A stretch of 64,000 nt of DNA from CAVSWT01 sp963775245 (GTDB taxonomy: Bacteria > Bacteroidota > Ignavibacteria > Ignavibacteriales > Ignavibacteriaceae), in the NCBI GenBank assembly GCA_963775245.1, contig CAVZID010000019.1:186001-250000 (forward strand), given 5' to 3'. Numbering within the stretch: the first letter of the stretch is position 1; each line of letters opens with the position of its first letter. Below, piece after piece: positions 52,812 through 62,844 of this stretch. Below the pieces are notes generated by a model that worked only from the letters and a program-made list of their open reading frames with translations, searched no databases and was not told the DNA's origin. A program made the position numbers and the translations under genes.

Positions 52812-53383
52812 AACTTTTTCCTATTTTTAAATAAAATTCTAAATTTTAAGTTAAATTCTTTTTAATTTTTGCGAAAAGTGTGACAAAATACTCTAATTTA
52901 ATCCAGCCCTAATATATAAATTGCGACCGCTTCAATCAAGATAGCTAAAATTCAATCAATTAACCACTATTTATTATATATAGTACTATTATTAAAAGTA
53001 AAGAGACAATTCATTAGAGTCAAATTTCTTTAAAAAGATGCAAATTAATTTTCCATTGCCGCTAGTAAAATATCTTTCTATATTAATTAATAAATCCCGT
53101 TTTGAAAAAATCTTTATAACTTTTCTGTTCCATTAAAACTCATTTAGAAAATTTTCGGGATTTCAATCTTATAAAAACAACTATTATACCAATAGTCTAT
53201 GTCCTTTTTTCAGCCCATAAAGAAACATTTTTTATTTAATATAATTCATAGGGTTATATTTCAAAATAAATTAATAATATTTTTAATAAAAGGTAGACTT
53301 ATAATTCTATCTTACTTAATTTGCTAAAAAAATATTTTAAAGTTAAATATAATTGAGTAACTAATTTCAAAAGGGAATTACAA
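52812..53383. other. 572-base intergenic region between divergent clpC and floA
   Basis: It must hold the promoters of clpC (minus) and floA (plus), but I found no exact TAnnTTTG box for either. The nearest are CAAAATA at about 52883 (one base short on the minus strand) and TATAAT near 53300 on the plus strand. A 42-codon ORF near 53200 has no ribosome-binding site. No repeat or strong hairpin is visible. It is longer than any other divergent gap in the window. Confidence 0.5.
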
Positions 53384-54373
53384 ATGGAAGCTATTACCGG
53401 CCTTTCTTTAGTTATAATTGTAATCATAATTTTTTTGTTGATAGTTTTTTTCTACTTCATTCCCATCGGGTTGTTTATAACCGCATACTTTTCAGGAGTT
53501 AAAGTAAAAATATTTAAAGATTTAGTTGGAATGAGATTAAGAAAAGTACCGCCGGTTGTAATTGTTAGAAGCATGATTACTGCCACAAAAGCTGGTTTAA
53601 AGGTTGATATGGGAAAGTTAGAGGCTCACTTTCTTGCAGGCGGAAATGTTAACAAAGTAATAAACGCATTAGTCTCGGCAGACAAAGCAAATTTGGGTTT
53701 AACTTTTGAACGTGCTACAGCAATTGATCTTGCAGGAAGAGATGTTCTTGAAGCTGTAAAGATGTCGGTCATTCCAAAAGTAATTGAAACACCTGTAGTA
53801 GCGGCAGTAGCTAAAGATGGAATTCAATTAAAATCAATAGCAAGAATCACAGTCCGTGCAAATATTGATAGATTGGTTGGCGGCGCTGGTGAAGCAACAA
53901 TTTTAGCTAGAGTTGGCGAAGGAATAGTTTCTACAATCGGTTCAAGCGATAACCACAAGCAAGTGCTAGAAAATCCGGATAGAATTTCTAAAAGTGTTTT
54001 AGCGAAAGGCCTGGATTCCGGTACTGCTTTTGAAATTTTGTCCATTGATATTGCGGATGTTGATATTGGACAGAACATAGGCGCTATCCTTCAAACAGAT
54101 CAAGCAGAAGCTGATTTAAAAGTAGCACGCGCAAAAGCAGAAGAGAGACGTGCCGCTGCAGTAGCACTCGAACAAGAAATGGTTGCTGAAGTTGCCAAAC
54201 AGCGCGCAAGAGTTGTTGAAGCCGAATCTGAAGTTCCAAGAGCAATGGCTGATGCCTTCCGATCCGGAAATTTAGGAATCATGGATTATTATAACATGAA
54301 AAATATCCAATCAGATACCGATATGAGAAATTCAATTTCTAAACCTGAAAAGAAAAAAGATACAGATCAATAA
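53384..54373 (+). CDS. floA: flotillin-like protein FloA
   Basis: A membrane-bound protein that organises membrane domains. The 329-residue protein starts with a long hydrophobic hairpin (about 5-43), typical of bacterial FloA. It then has the SPFH-type core (GVKVKIFKDLVGMRLRKVPP, ITVRANIDRLVGGAGEATI). Near the end is a coiled coil (KAEERRAAAVALEQEMVAEVAK) that drives oligomerisation. Its stop overlaps the next start by one base (TAATG), which points to coupling with the proline-rich protein. Confidence 0.95.
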   Translation: MEAITGLSLVIIVIIIFLLIVFFYFIPIGLFITAYFSGVKVKIFKDLVGMRLRKVPPVVIVRSMITATKAGLKVDMGKLEAHFLAGGNVNKVINALVSADKANLGLTFERATAIDLAGRDVLEAVKMSVIPKVIETPVVAAVAKDGIQLKSIARITVRANIDRLVGGAGEATILARVGEGIVSTIGSSDNHKQVLENPDRISKSVLAKGLDSGTAFEILSIDIADVDIGQNIGAILQTDQAEADLKVARAKAEERRAAAVALEQEMVAEVAKQRARVVEAESEVPRAMADAFRSGNLGIMDYYNMKNIQSDTDMRNSISKPEKKKDTDQ

Positions 54374-54990
54374 TGGATGATTTTTTTAAATTTCTAATTT
54401 GGGCTATAATAATTATTAGCTTCTTTAGCAGTTTCTTTAAAAAAAATAAGGGGAAGAAAACACCTTCCCCTCCGCAAAGAAGACAGGGTGATCCATACCG
54501 ACAAAATGAAGATAATTACTCTCAACCTACTTCAACACCTTCTACTAATCCGGATCAGAGGGATGTTTTCAAAGAAATCGAAAAACTATTTAAAGGTGAA
54601 GTACCTCCTCCGATTCAAACAGCTCCACCAGAAGAAAGAACAACTTTAAAAAGTAAAACAGCAATTGAAAAGTTGGAATATGAGAGTATATTAAAAAAAC
54701 AATATATACCCGAAAAATTGGATAATGAATGGCATGAAGAAACTGCCTCAGAGCATGTGATGGAGACGGACTGGGATAAAGAGAAAAAGAAATTAGCTGA
54801 TGAAAGAAAAAAAGTTACATCGAAGATAGAACAGGAAGCACAGAAGTTTGAAACGTTTTTAAATAAAGAAGAAAAATTTGATCGATTAGCGTATATTACA
54901 ATTAGGCAAAGATTAAAACATCCCCAAAGTTTAAAAGAATTTATGGTAATTTCAGAAATATTAGGAAAGCCAAAAGCACTGCGTAGATGA
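54373..54990 (+). CDS. membrane-anchored proline-rich hypothetical protein between floA and helicase
   Basis: A 205-residue protein. One N-terminal membrane span (about 5-22) and a Lys-rich stretch are followed by a long Pro/Ser/Thr/Gln-rich disordered part. The C-terminal half is charged and helical, with a coiled-coil stretch (KEKKKLADERKKVTSKIEQEA) and a basic end. I recognise no family. It overlaps the helicase by 4 bases (ATGA) and floA by one, so all three are translated as one unit. The layout is that of a tether with a binding end. Confidence 0.7.
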   Translation: MDDFFKFLIWAIIIISFFSSFFKKNKGKKTPSPPQRRQGDPYRQNEDNYSQPTSTPSTNPDQRDVFKEIEKLFKGEVPPPIQTAPPEERTTLKSKTAIEKLEYESILKKQYIPEKLDNEWHEETASEHVMETDWDKEKKKLADERKKVTSKIEQEAQKFETFLNKEEKFDRLAYITIRQRLKHPQSLKEFMVISEILGKPKALRR

Positions 54991-56996
54991 ATCAAAAAAA
55001 ATACAAGCTAAAAAGATTAAACGAAACGGGCTTAATAAAGAAAAGTATTGACGAAGCCCGTTTTGTTATTAATTACAAAGAAGAATTAAACAACGCTCAA
55101 TATGAAGCTGCATCCGCTGTTGATGGAGCCTATTTAATTATAGCTGGAGCTGGTACAGGTAAAACACGCACTTTAGTTTACCGTGTTGCCCGGCTTGTTG
55201 AAATGGGTTATGACCCAAAATCAATTTTGCTGCTTACATTCACACGCAAAGCTGCTAACGAAATGATGAACCGCGCCTCTATTTTATTGGATAACCGCTG
55301 TTCAAAAATTCTTGGCGGAACATTTCACTCCTTCGCAAATTTAACACTTCGAAAATATTCAAAAGCCGCCGGACTAGATCCTTCTTTCACAATCCTTGAT
55401 CAAGGAGATTGTGAAGATGTTATAAATTTAATTCGATCGCAGGCAGGATTAATTAGCAAAGAAAAAAGATTCCCAAATAAGCAGACGCTTAATAAAGTTT
55501 TTAGCTTAAATGTAAATACCAGCAGAAGCGTCGAAGAAATAATTGAGGAAAGTTATCCTCATTTTATTGACCAGCTTGATAAAATTTTAGATATTCAAAA
55601 AATTTTTACTGAATATAAAAGGCGAAATAACCTGCTCAACTATGATGACCTTTTAGTTTACTTGAAACATTTCTTATACAATTTAAATCCAAGTACAAGG
55701 TCACTTCTCAATTCCATTAAGTTTGTGATGGTTGATGAATACCAGGATACAAACAAGCTTCAGGCTGATATTGTTTTAGGATTAACCCAGCTGAACAAAA
55801 ATATTATGGTTGTTGGTGACGACTCACAGGCTATCTATTCATTCAGAGGGGCAAGCTTTAAAAATATAATTGAGTTCCCAAAACTTTTTTATGATGTCAA
55901 AATCGTTAAGTTAGAAGAAAACTATCGCAGCATTCAGCCGGTATTGAATTTTACAAATCACATCATAAAAAATTCAATTGAAAAATATGATAAGAAGTTA
56001 TTCACGCGTAAAACTGGAGGAGCGCTTCCACAGATAATTGCGGCTTCAACTGAAAATCTGCAATCAAAATATATTGTTGAAAAAATTTTAGACTTAAGAG
56101 AAGAAGGCGTTGCATTAAAAGATATTGCGGTACTTTTCCGTTCTTCATTCTTTTCTTTTGATTTGGAAATTGAATTAACAAAAGCAAATATTCCATTTCA
56201 AAAATTCGGCGGAATGAAGTTTGTTGAAACCGCTCATATAAAAGATGTACTTGCATTTCTTCGAATTGCTTCAAACCCGAAAGATGTTGTAAGCTGGTAC
56301 CGGGTTCTTCTTTTACATGAAGGAGTGGGGCCAAAAACTGCACAGAAAATATTAGATGAATTAGCAACAGCACGATTAACAATTAAAGCTAATCCGGATA
56401 CACTCCCGGCATTTAAGTATAATGATAAGATTGTTAATCTATTTAATCTACTTTACAAATTGCATACTGACAAAACTCTTCCCTCTGAAAAATTGCAAAT
56501 GGTTTTGGATTATTACAATCCTTTATTTAAAAATAAATATGATGATTTTAATAAGCGGAGAAAGGACCTGGATATTTTTCAAAACATTACCGAGAAATAC
56601 AGATCGCTCGACAGCCTTTTGGCAGATATGGCAATTGAACCAATCATTGATAGTGTAGTTGATATTGAAGCAACTGATAAAGAAGACGAATATGTTACAC
56701 TATCAACAATACATTCGGCAAAGGGATTGGAATGGCATTCGGTGTTTATTATTCATGCTGTGGAAGGATTTTTCCCATCAAGCAGATCGGTTGAAAATTT
56801 AGAATCGCTGGAAGAAGAAAGAAGGTTAATGTATGTTGCTTCCACAAGAGCTAAGCAAAATTTATTTGTAACTTATCCAATGAATCTTTTTGACCGCGAA
56901 GCCGGAATGACTCTTTCAAAACCGTCCCGATTTATTTCTGAATTAAATTCAGATTTAGCAGAAGGATGGCTGCTGGATGAAGAAGATAATTATTAA
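54987..56996 (+). CDS. UvrD/Rep/PcrA-type SF1A DNA helicase
   Basis: A 3'-5' helicase expected in DNA repair or replication restart. The 669-residue protein has the SF1A motifs in order: Q-like start (LNNAQYEAA), Walker A AGAGTGKT (53-60), VDEYQDTN (Walker B), GDDSQAIYSFRGA, LEENYRS, STIHSAKGLEW and RRLMYVASTRAK. It lacks the C-terminal extension of some UvrD proteins and ends shortly after motif VI, so it is Rep-like in size. It is the last gene of the floA unit. Confidence 0.93.
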   Translation: MNQKKYKLKRLNETGLIKKSIDEARFVINYKEELNNAQYEAASAVDGAYLIIAGAGTGKTRTLVYRVARLVEMGYDPKSILLLTFTRKAANEMMNRASILLDNRCSKILGGTFHSFANLTLRKYSKAAGLDPSFTILDQGDCEDVINLIRSQAGLISKEKRFPNKQTLNKVFSLNVNTSRSVEEIIEESYPHFIDQLDKILDIQKIFTEYKRRNNLLNYDDLLVYLKHFLYNLNPSTRSLLNSIKFVMVDEYQDTNKLQADIVLGLTQLNKNIMVVGDDSQAIYSFRGASFKNIIEFPKLFYDVKIVKLEENYRSIQPVLNFTNHIIKNSIEKYDKKLFTRKTGGALPQIIAASTENLQSKYIVEKILDLREEGVALKDIAVLFRSSFFSFDLEIELTKANIPFQKFGGMKFVETAHIKDVLAFLRIASNPKDVVSWYRVLLLHEGVGPKTAQKILDELATARLTIKANPDTLPAFKYNDKIVNLFNLLYKLHTDKTLPSEKLQMVLDYYNPLFKNKYDDFNKRRKDLDIFQNITEKYRSLDSLLADMAIEPIIDSVVDIEATDKEDEYVTLSTIHSAKGLEWHSVFIIHAVEGFFPSSRSVENLESLEEERRLMYVASTRAKQNLFVTYPMNLFDREAGMTLSKPSRFISELNSDLAEGWLLDEEDNY

Positions 56997-57089
56997 TTGT
57001 TCAATAGTTTAATGGTTCAATTGCCTTATTGTTGTTAAAAATTATTTATTACAATGTAGCAATTAAGCAATTTTAGTTTCTATTCAAAA

Positions 57090-58574
57090 TCATTTTAAAA
57101 GAATCATCTTCTTAACTTGCTTAAAATTCTCTCCTTCAATTTGGTAAAAATAAATCCCGCTTGGCAAATTGACTGCATTGAAATCTATTTCATGCATTCC
57201 ATTCTTAGTGAAACCATCCACTAATCTCTTAACTTCTTCACCAAGTACATTAAATACTTTTAGCTTCAAATGTGAATCATGCGGATTATAAAAACGAATT
57301 GTAGTACTTGGATTAAATGGATTGGGATAATTTTGGTACAAAGTAAATTTAGTTGGAAGTTGTGGATCGTTAACTCCAACAAAATCATTATAAGTCTTAC
57401 ATCCAAATAATTGGATGTGCCCATTGATACTGTCTTCCCATATTGCATAACATGTAATCCCATAATCAAATGTGCTTAAAGCAAGACTAGTATTAATAAC
57501 CTTAGTATAAATCAATGTGTCTTTTGAATCTGTGTGATATAGTATATGTAGATATTTACTTGTAGATATAAACATACTGTCATTAATTAAATATTTATAG
57601 GCATGAGAAGTCGGTAGGTCATAATCATTTTGTTTATGTAAAGTTTTTCTTTTTGTAATTACTAAGATTGGTGTTGTTCTAAAATCTGAAATATCACCAA
57701 TTAGTGAATCCTTTAAAGGATTAGGTACTATTGTATTTACCCAATCACTCAAAATAAAAATGTTATTAAAATCTCCAACTTTGTTTTCATAAGTCAATAC
57801 AATTGGCCCCCAACCAGGCATTAAAAATTTTGGCTTATTGCAATTATTACCTTGCACAATTAAATTTTCATCTCCCCAATCCCCTGATTCATTTTTAGAT
57901 TTGTATACAATTTTTGGAATACTATCATTTAGGTTCATTTTTTTTGCAACTATATAAACCATGTCTGGAGAATTATAATTCCAATAATCCTCTGCCGCAG
58001 TAGGCTGAGAGTAAATTACCAAGTCATTACCCTGAAAAATTAAATCCGGCACAAAGGCAGAATCCCTATAAGTAGAAATATAAACTGAATTGTTTTTCAG
58101 ATACATAATTTTTATTGAATCTCTATATATAAATGGATTATTTAAGAATGAAACCGGCTCAATTTCATCATCAAAAGATTTAGCGACATATTGTGTTTCT
58201 GACCACATACTATCCTTATATATTTTATATGCAATATCCCAATTACCATTATTATTAGTTTGATAGAATAAGAAATTATTGAAGCTAATAGGATTTAAGT
58301 TTAAACAAGAATCATTAGTTATTGCACTTGGATTGTTAAATTCATCCTTGCTTCTATCATAACTTAAACTATATATATTGCTGAATCCATCTTTGTGTAC
58401 TTCAAAAAAAATAAATGGATTTGAATAATAGTAATCATTTCCAATTATGAAAGATGCATTTCGTGCATCTCCATCAATATCAGTTATTTGTTTAACCTTG
58501 ATTAATTCTGGAGAGACTTGGGAAAAAATATTTATAGAAAGTATGAAAACAAAAAGAAGAACTAAATGTTTCAT
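57090..58574 (-). CDS. secreted protein with type IX secretion C-terminal domain
   Basis: A 494-residue protein with a signal peptide (about 1-18). A long middle part carries repeats typical of beta-propeller-like folds (for example DIDGDARNASFIIGNDYYYSN and FIYRDSIKIMYLKNNSVYIS), followed by a T9SS type A sorting domain of about 80 residues. The sorting domain has YQNYPNPFNPSTTIRFYN, KLKVFNVLGEEVKRLVDG and a final LPSGIYFYQIEGENFKQVKKMILLK. The cargo is unrecognised. The sorting domain closely matches that of the protein at 26737-27837. Confidence 0.85.
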   Translation of the reverse strand: MKHLVLLFVFILSINIFSQVSPELIKVKQITDIDGDARNASFIIGNDYYYSNPFIFFEVHKDGFSNIYSLSYDRSKDEFNNPSAITNDSCLNLNPISFNNFLFYQTNNNGNWDIAYKIYKDSMWSETQYVAKSFDDEIEPVSFLNNPFIYRDSIKIMYLKNNSVYISTYRDSAFVPDLIFQGNDLVIYSQPTAAEDYWNYNSPDMVYIVAKKMNLNDSIPKIVYKSKNESGDWGDENLIVQGNNCNKPKFLMPGWGPIVLTYENKVGDFNNIFILSDWVNTIVPNPLKDSLIGDISDFRTTPILVITKRKTLHKQNDYDLPTSHAYKYLINDSMFISTSKYLHILYHTDSKDTLIYTKVINTSLALSTFDYGITCYAIWEDSINGHIQLFGCKTYNDFVGVNDPQLPTKFTLYQNYPNPFNPSTTIRFYNPHDSHLKLKVFNVLGEEVKRLVDGFTKNGMHEIDFNAVNLPSGIYFYQIEGENFKQVKKMILLK

Positions 58575-58704
58575 CGATACCCCCTTAATTATATATTCTA
58601 AAAATTAATTGATCGATTTACCGGTATTAATCATACATATATTTTTTTTGTTAATCAATAAATTAATTATTAAATGATTCGGAAATTATTTATTTAAAAA
58701 TAAA

Positions 58705-58732
58705 AAAGCCGGTAGATAAATCTGCCGGCTTT
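58705..58732 (-). terminator. intrinsic terminator of the secD-secF operon
   Basis: A 12-bp stem (AAAGCCGGTAGA / TCTGCCGGCTTT, one G-U pair) with loop TAAA. A T-run follows on the minus strand (TTTTATTTTT). It lies 20 bases past the secF stop. Confidence 0.9.
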
Positions 58733-58752
58733 AATCTTAAAAAAATCTAAAA

Positions 58753-59892
58753 TTAGAATTGAACTTTCTTTTTAGACTTGCTGGAGTATTCTAATACCAA
58801 TGCGCTTGCAACAAATATTGAAGAATAAGTTCCTATAATAATACCAAAGAATAATGTGAAAGCGAAAGCTCTTAAAACTTCACCACCGAACAATAGCAAA
58901 ACCAGCACAGTCATTAATGTCGTACCACTTGTAAGTATTGTACGACTCATGGTTCTGTTTATTGCCATGTTCATTACTTCTAATATAGGCATGGTTTTAT
59001 GAATCTTCATATATTCTCTAACTCTATCAAAAACAATTACAGTATCATTAATTGAATAACCAACCAATGTTAAAAAAGCCGCAACTATAGTTAAATCTAT
59101 TCTTAGATTTAATCCTGGAATAACATTATACAGAATAGAGAATAATCCCAGTGTTATTAAAACATCGTGGAAAAGTGCAAGCACCGCCCCAAATGCAAAA
59201 ATAAATTTAAACCTAAATCCAAGATAAATTAAAATAACTACTAGCGAAAGAAAGATTGCTATTACGGCATCTTCTTTAAGTTCCTTACCGACTTTAGGTC
59301 CAACTTTATCTTCTTTCAAAACTACAAAAGAGTTATCTTTTATTTTATTCCTTAAATTTTCTTTGATCCATGAAGCTATACTAATATTAGCTGTAGCTTT
59401 TGTATTGGTTGGTTCTGCTGATTCTTCACTTAAGTCAAAGCCGGCTTTATTTAGATAACTTACAACAGCATTTGTTGTATCCGAATTTGGAAATTGATAT
59501 GTTATTGACGAAGCAGAAGAATCTATAATTTTTGCATCCAATCCTGGAAATCCTTTTTGGATTTCATTATTTATTAAAGCAACTACTTTGGGGAAAATAA
59601 CACTTGGTAATTCCTGCAATTCAGTATTAAATAAAATTCCCTTTTCCCCACCAAAAGTTTTCAACTCAACATTTCCAAGCCCTATATCTTTAACATCACT
59701 TCTGATATCTGAAATGCTTATTGCTTTATCGAATTGTAAAACAATTTCAGAACCGCCCTTAAAATCAATTCCAAAAACCAACCCGCGGAAAATTATGTTT
59801 ATGAAGCCAATTAGGAATAAACTAGTTGAGACCACATAAAATATTTTTCTTTTTCCTAAAAAATCTAAATTTATATTTTCAAATATTTGCAT
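58753..59892 (-). CDS. secF: protein-export membrane protein SecF
   Basis: Works with SecD to pull exported proteins through SecYEG using the proton gradient. The 379-residue protein has a first span, a large periplasmic loop, then five more spans. It shows the early RGLVFGIDFKGGSEIVLQF block and later GYSINDTVIVFDRVREY. INRTMSRTILTSGTTLMTVL is also present. It is 54 bases downstream of secD. It is longer than many SecF proteins, mainly in the periplasmic loop. Confidence 0.96.
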   Translation of the reverse strand: MQIFENINLDFLGKRKIFYVVSTSLFLIGFINIIFRGLVFGIDFKGGSEIVLQFDKAISISDIRSDVKDIGLGNVELKTFGGEKGILFNTELQELPSVIFPKVVALINNEIQKGFPGLDAKIIDSSASSITYQFPNSDTTNAVVSYLNKAGFDLSEESAEPTNTKATANISIASWIKENLRNKIKDNSFVVLKEDKVGPKVGKELKEDAVIAIFLSLVVILIYLGFRFKFIFAFGAVLALFHDVLITLGLFSILYNVIPGLNLRIDLTIVAAFLTLVGYSINDTVIVFDRVREYMKIHKTMPILEVMNMAINRTMSRTILTSGTTLMTVLVLLLFGGEVLRAFAFTLFFGIIIGTYSSIFVASALVLEYSSKSKKKVQF

Positions 59893-59946
59893 TTATGAAT
59901 TTGCTCCTTTTGCAATAATCCAATGTTAAGGAAAAACCGTTTTAGT

Positions 59947-61878
59947 CTAACCGAGATTTATTTTAGTGCCTTTATAAACCATATAATCAAAAATCACGCG
60001 GGCAATAACCAGGGCACTAAATAAGCTTGATACAATACCAATCATCAAGGTTAAAGCAAAACCTTGAACAGGGCCGGTTCCAAATTGATATAAAATAATA
60101 CCGGTAAAGAATGTTGTAATATTTGAGTCAATAATTGCTGAATTAGCTTTTGAAAATCCGCTGTCAACAGATGCTTTAATAGTTTTTCCAGTTGCTAACT
60201 CTTCTCTAATTCTTTCATATATAAGTACGTTTGCATCAACTGCCATACCTATGGTTAAGATAATACCGGCAATACCTGGTAATGTTAATGTGGCGCTAAA
60301 ACCAGCAAGTACTCCTAAAATAAATAAGATTGTGAATGTAAGTGAAGCAGCGGCAACAGTACCGGCAGTTCGATAGTATATAATCATGAATATACCAACT
60401 AAAAGATATCCAATGAATGCAGAACTTAATCCGCTATTTATTGAATCCTGCCCCAAAGATGGGCCAACAGTTCTTTCTTCAATAATATCAACTGGTGCAG
60501 GTAAAGCACCGGCTTTTAACACAATTTCTAAAAGTTTGGCTTCTTCCATGTTAGCCATACCTGAAATTTGTGAACGCCCGCCGCTTATTCTTGTTTGAAT
60601 AACTGGCGCTGAATAAACTACACCATCAAGAATAATAGCGCAACGTTTTCCAACATTAGCTCCGGTTATTCTAGCCCAATTCGAAGCTCCTTCAGAATTC
60701 ATAGTCATATTAACAATTGCGTTCGAAGTGGTAGGATCTATATTAGCATTAGCATCAGTAATTACACCTCCGGTTAGTTCCGGTTCTTTGTTAACTAAAT
60801 ATAATGTATAGAAATCTCTGCCATCTTTAGTCTTAAAAGTTTTTGCAGAAAAAACAAATTCCACATTATTAGGAATAACAGCTTGGACAGCAGGCCTATT
60901 AAGCATATTCTGCAGCTTGTCTCTATTATCCGCCAACACATAAGCATCTGCAGTTTTGCCTTGAGGATCTACGCTTGCAAGTCCAAAAAAAGGATGCTCT
61001 TTTTGAAATTTTTCTGCCTTTTCTTCATCTGATAATAATTGATCTGATGAATCGGTAGAAGCTTTAGAGTTTTTCCCTTTAACTTTTGAAGTATCCGTTT
61101 TGGTTGAATCAGTAAGATTTACACCTCCAAGTGCATTATCAACTTTTGTCATTACATTAAAAGTATATTGAGGATCTTTAACCAATTTAAACTCAAGTAA
61201 TGCAGTGCCCTGTAAAAGCTGTTTAGCTTCTTCTTCTCTAGCTATACCCGGAAGAGCAACAATTATTCTTCTTGAACCTTGTCTCTGAATAGTCGGTTCA
61301 GAAACACCGTACTGGTCAACTCTGTTTCTAATAATTTCCATTGCACGGCTTACAGCATCTTCGGCTTGCTTTTTCAGCTTATCTAAAATTTCTGAATCGG
61401 TTTCTCTAACATTTCCAAAATATCTGCTAAGCCTTATTTTCTTTTGTTCTAATATTCTTCCAAAAATATCTACAATAGATTCATCTGTTTGTTTAGATTC
61501 TTTAACAGCTTGAGCCATTGCTTCTTTAAAATTATCATCGGGATTGTTTACCAGTTTTTTAAGCAGTTCGGCAGTATTAACTTCAAGAACAACACGCATA
61601 CCGCCCTGCAAATCCAAACCAAGTTTAATCCTTTTTAACCTGGCTTTCATTATATCTGGATCAGCAGCTTTAATGCTGTCTTCAACAACTCTTATTTTAT
61701 TGTTTATTTGACTTTTCGTCCAATTGGGATGAGCCTCTGTCAGTAAATCTCTTTTCTGGTCAAGTATTTTATTGGTTTTCTTTGTGAATTGATAATCTTG
61801 ATAAGTAGGATATAATAAATAAATACAAAACCCGGTGAAAAATAGAATAAGAATAATTCTAAATCTGAATTCTTTCAT
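59947..61878 (-). CDS. secD: protein-export membrane protein SecD
   Basis: The large partner of SecF. The 643-residue protein has one N-terminal span and a big periplasmic P1 domain (KLGLDLQGGMRVVLEVN). That domain holds an added Ser/Lys/Asp-rich segment near residues 255-290, found in Bacteroidota forms. Six C-terminal spans follow, with GMAVDANVLIYERIREEL and NSNITTFFTGIILYQFGTG-type motifs. A well-formed promoter precedes it. secF follows 54 bases later, and a terminator ends the unit. Confidence 0.97.
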   Translation of the reverse strand: MKEFRFRIILILFFTGFCIYLLYPTYQDYQFTKKTNKILDQKRDLLTEAHPNWTKSQINNKIRVVEDSIKAADPDIMKARLKRIKLGLDLQGGMRVVLEVNTAELLKKLVNNPDDNFKEAMAQAVKESKQTDESIVDIFGRILEQKKIRLSRYFGNVRETDSEILDKLKKQAEDAVSRAMEIIRNRVDQYGVSEPTIQRQGSRRIIVALPGIAREEEAKQLLQGTALLEFKLVKDPQYTFNVMTKVDNALGGVNLTDSTKTDTSKVKGKNSKASTDSSDQLLSDEEKAEKFQKEHPFFGLASVDPQGKTADAYVLADNRDKLQNMLNRPAVQAVIPNNVEFVFSAKTFKTKDGRDFYTLYLVNKEPELTGGVITDANANIDPTTSNAIVNMTMNSEGASNWARITGANVGKRCAIILDGVVYSAPVIQTRISGGRSQISGMANMEEAKLLEIVLKAGALPAPVDIIEERTVGPSLGQDSINSGLSSAFIGYLLVGIFMIIYYRTAGTVAAASLTFTILFILGVLAGFSATLTLPGIAGIILTIGMAVDANVLIYERIREELATGKTIKASVDSGFSKANSAIIDSNITTFFTGIILYQFGTGPVQGFALTLMIGIVSSLFSALVIARVIFDYMVYKGTKINLG

Positions 61879-61923
61879 ATGTTAATTTATTTCTTCAATA
61901 GTGTGACGAAATTAATTGAGCAT

Positions 61924-61954
61924 CAAAATTACCTGAATGGTCTAAGAAAGTCAA
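61924..61954 (-). promoter_or_regulatory. Bacteroidota-type promoter of the secD-secF operon
   Basis: On the minus strand, TTG (61954-61952) is followed after 20 bases by TAATTTTG (61931-61924). The spacing is identical to that of the marR promoter. The leader would be about 40 bases. Confidence 0.7.
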
Positions 61955-62014
61955 TAAAATCACTTATTAATGAGCAGTAAAAGTTTATGACTAGGAGTGA
62001 TTTTGGGACAGAAT

Positions 62015-62839
62015 TTAAAGATTTTCCAAAGTTTTTTTAACTAATTGCTCAAACTTGCCTTTTACTAAATTTGCTGTTTCAGTTACTTCTGAGTGAGATA
62101 ATTTTTTACTAGAAATTCCTGCTGCAAAATTTGTAATGCATGAAATTGAAGCGGTTTCCATCCCAAGATAGGCTGAGAAAATTGCTTCATGAACAGTCGA
62201 CATTCCAACTGCATCACCGCCAAATTTGTTTATCATCATTATTTCGGCTGGAGTTTCATAAGCCGGGCCTTTTGTGTACCAGTAAGTTCCTTCTTTTAAA
62301 ATAAACTTTAGTTCTTCAGCAGATTGCTTTATAATTTTATTAAAGTTTGAAGATGGAAAATCAACAAAATTATTTTTTGCATTTATATCAGCCAGTCCTA
62401 TTAACTGAGTTAATTCTTTCTTTAAATTTATTCCGTTAAAAGAAAGTGCCAGCATTAAATCGCCGGGAGTGAATTCTTTATTTATTCCTCCGGCAGCATT
62501 GGTTAAAAGAATTTTTTTACAGCCAAGACTATGAGAAATAAATACAGGCAAAATACATTCTGAAAATTTATAGCCTTCATATAAGTGAATTCTGCCCTGG
62601 AATAAAAGTAGTTTCTTATCAAGATATTCAGCAAAGTGAATTTTACCTTCATGCCCAACTACAGTTGAAGCAGGATACCCTTTAATGGAAGAAGTTGAAA
62701 TAGTTTTTTTGGTTGTTACTGCATTTGCGAAATCACCTAACCCGCTGCCGAGAACTAATGAGATTTCAGGAGCAAAAGGAGATTCATTTTTTAAATAATC
62801 TATAATTGATTTGTATTTAAAATCTAAATCCAATTTCAT
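62015..62839 (-). CDS. punA: purine nucleoside phosphorylase (trimeric PunA type)
   Basis: Splits purine nucleosides with phosphate into base and ribose-1-phosphate. The 274-residue protein has the phosphate site VLGSGLGDFA (about 25-34), then GHEGKIHF and FQGRIHLYEGY. The base-site blocks are LTNAAGGIN and GMSTVHEAIFSAYLG. These are the marks of the trimeric mammalian-like class, which prefers inosine and guanosine. It lies 5 bases downstream of a nucleoside transporter, so uptake and breakdown are encoded together. Confidence 0.95.
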   Translation of the reverse strand: MKLDLDFKYKSIIDYLKNESPFAPEISLVLGSGLGDFANAVTTKKTISTSSIKGYPASTVVGHEGKIHFAEYLDKKLLLFQGRIHLYEGYKFSECILPVFISHSLGCKKILLTNAAGGINKEFTPGDLMLALSFNGINLKKELTQLIGLADINAKNNFVDFPSSNFNKIIKQSAEELKFILKEGTYWYTKGPAYETPAEIMMINKFGGDAVGMSTVHEAIFSAYLGMETASISCITNFAAGISSKKLSHSEVTETANLVKGKFEQLVKKTLENL

Positions 62840-62844
62840 AATTA

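Noticed and set aside
53200..53330. A 42-codon ORF on the plus strand upstream of floA
   Set aside because: It has no ribosome-binding site, is almost all AT-rich codons and looks like chance.
54373..54990. Considered that the proline-rich protein is a degraded part of floA or the helicase
   Set aside because: It has its own membrane span, coupled start and stop, and codon use like the neighbours, so it is a real separate gene.
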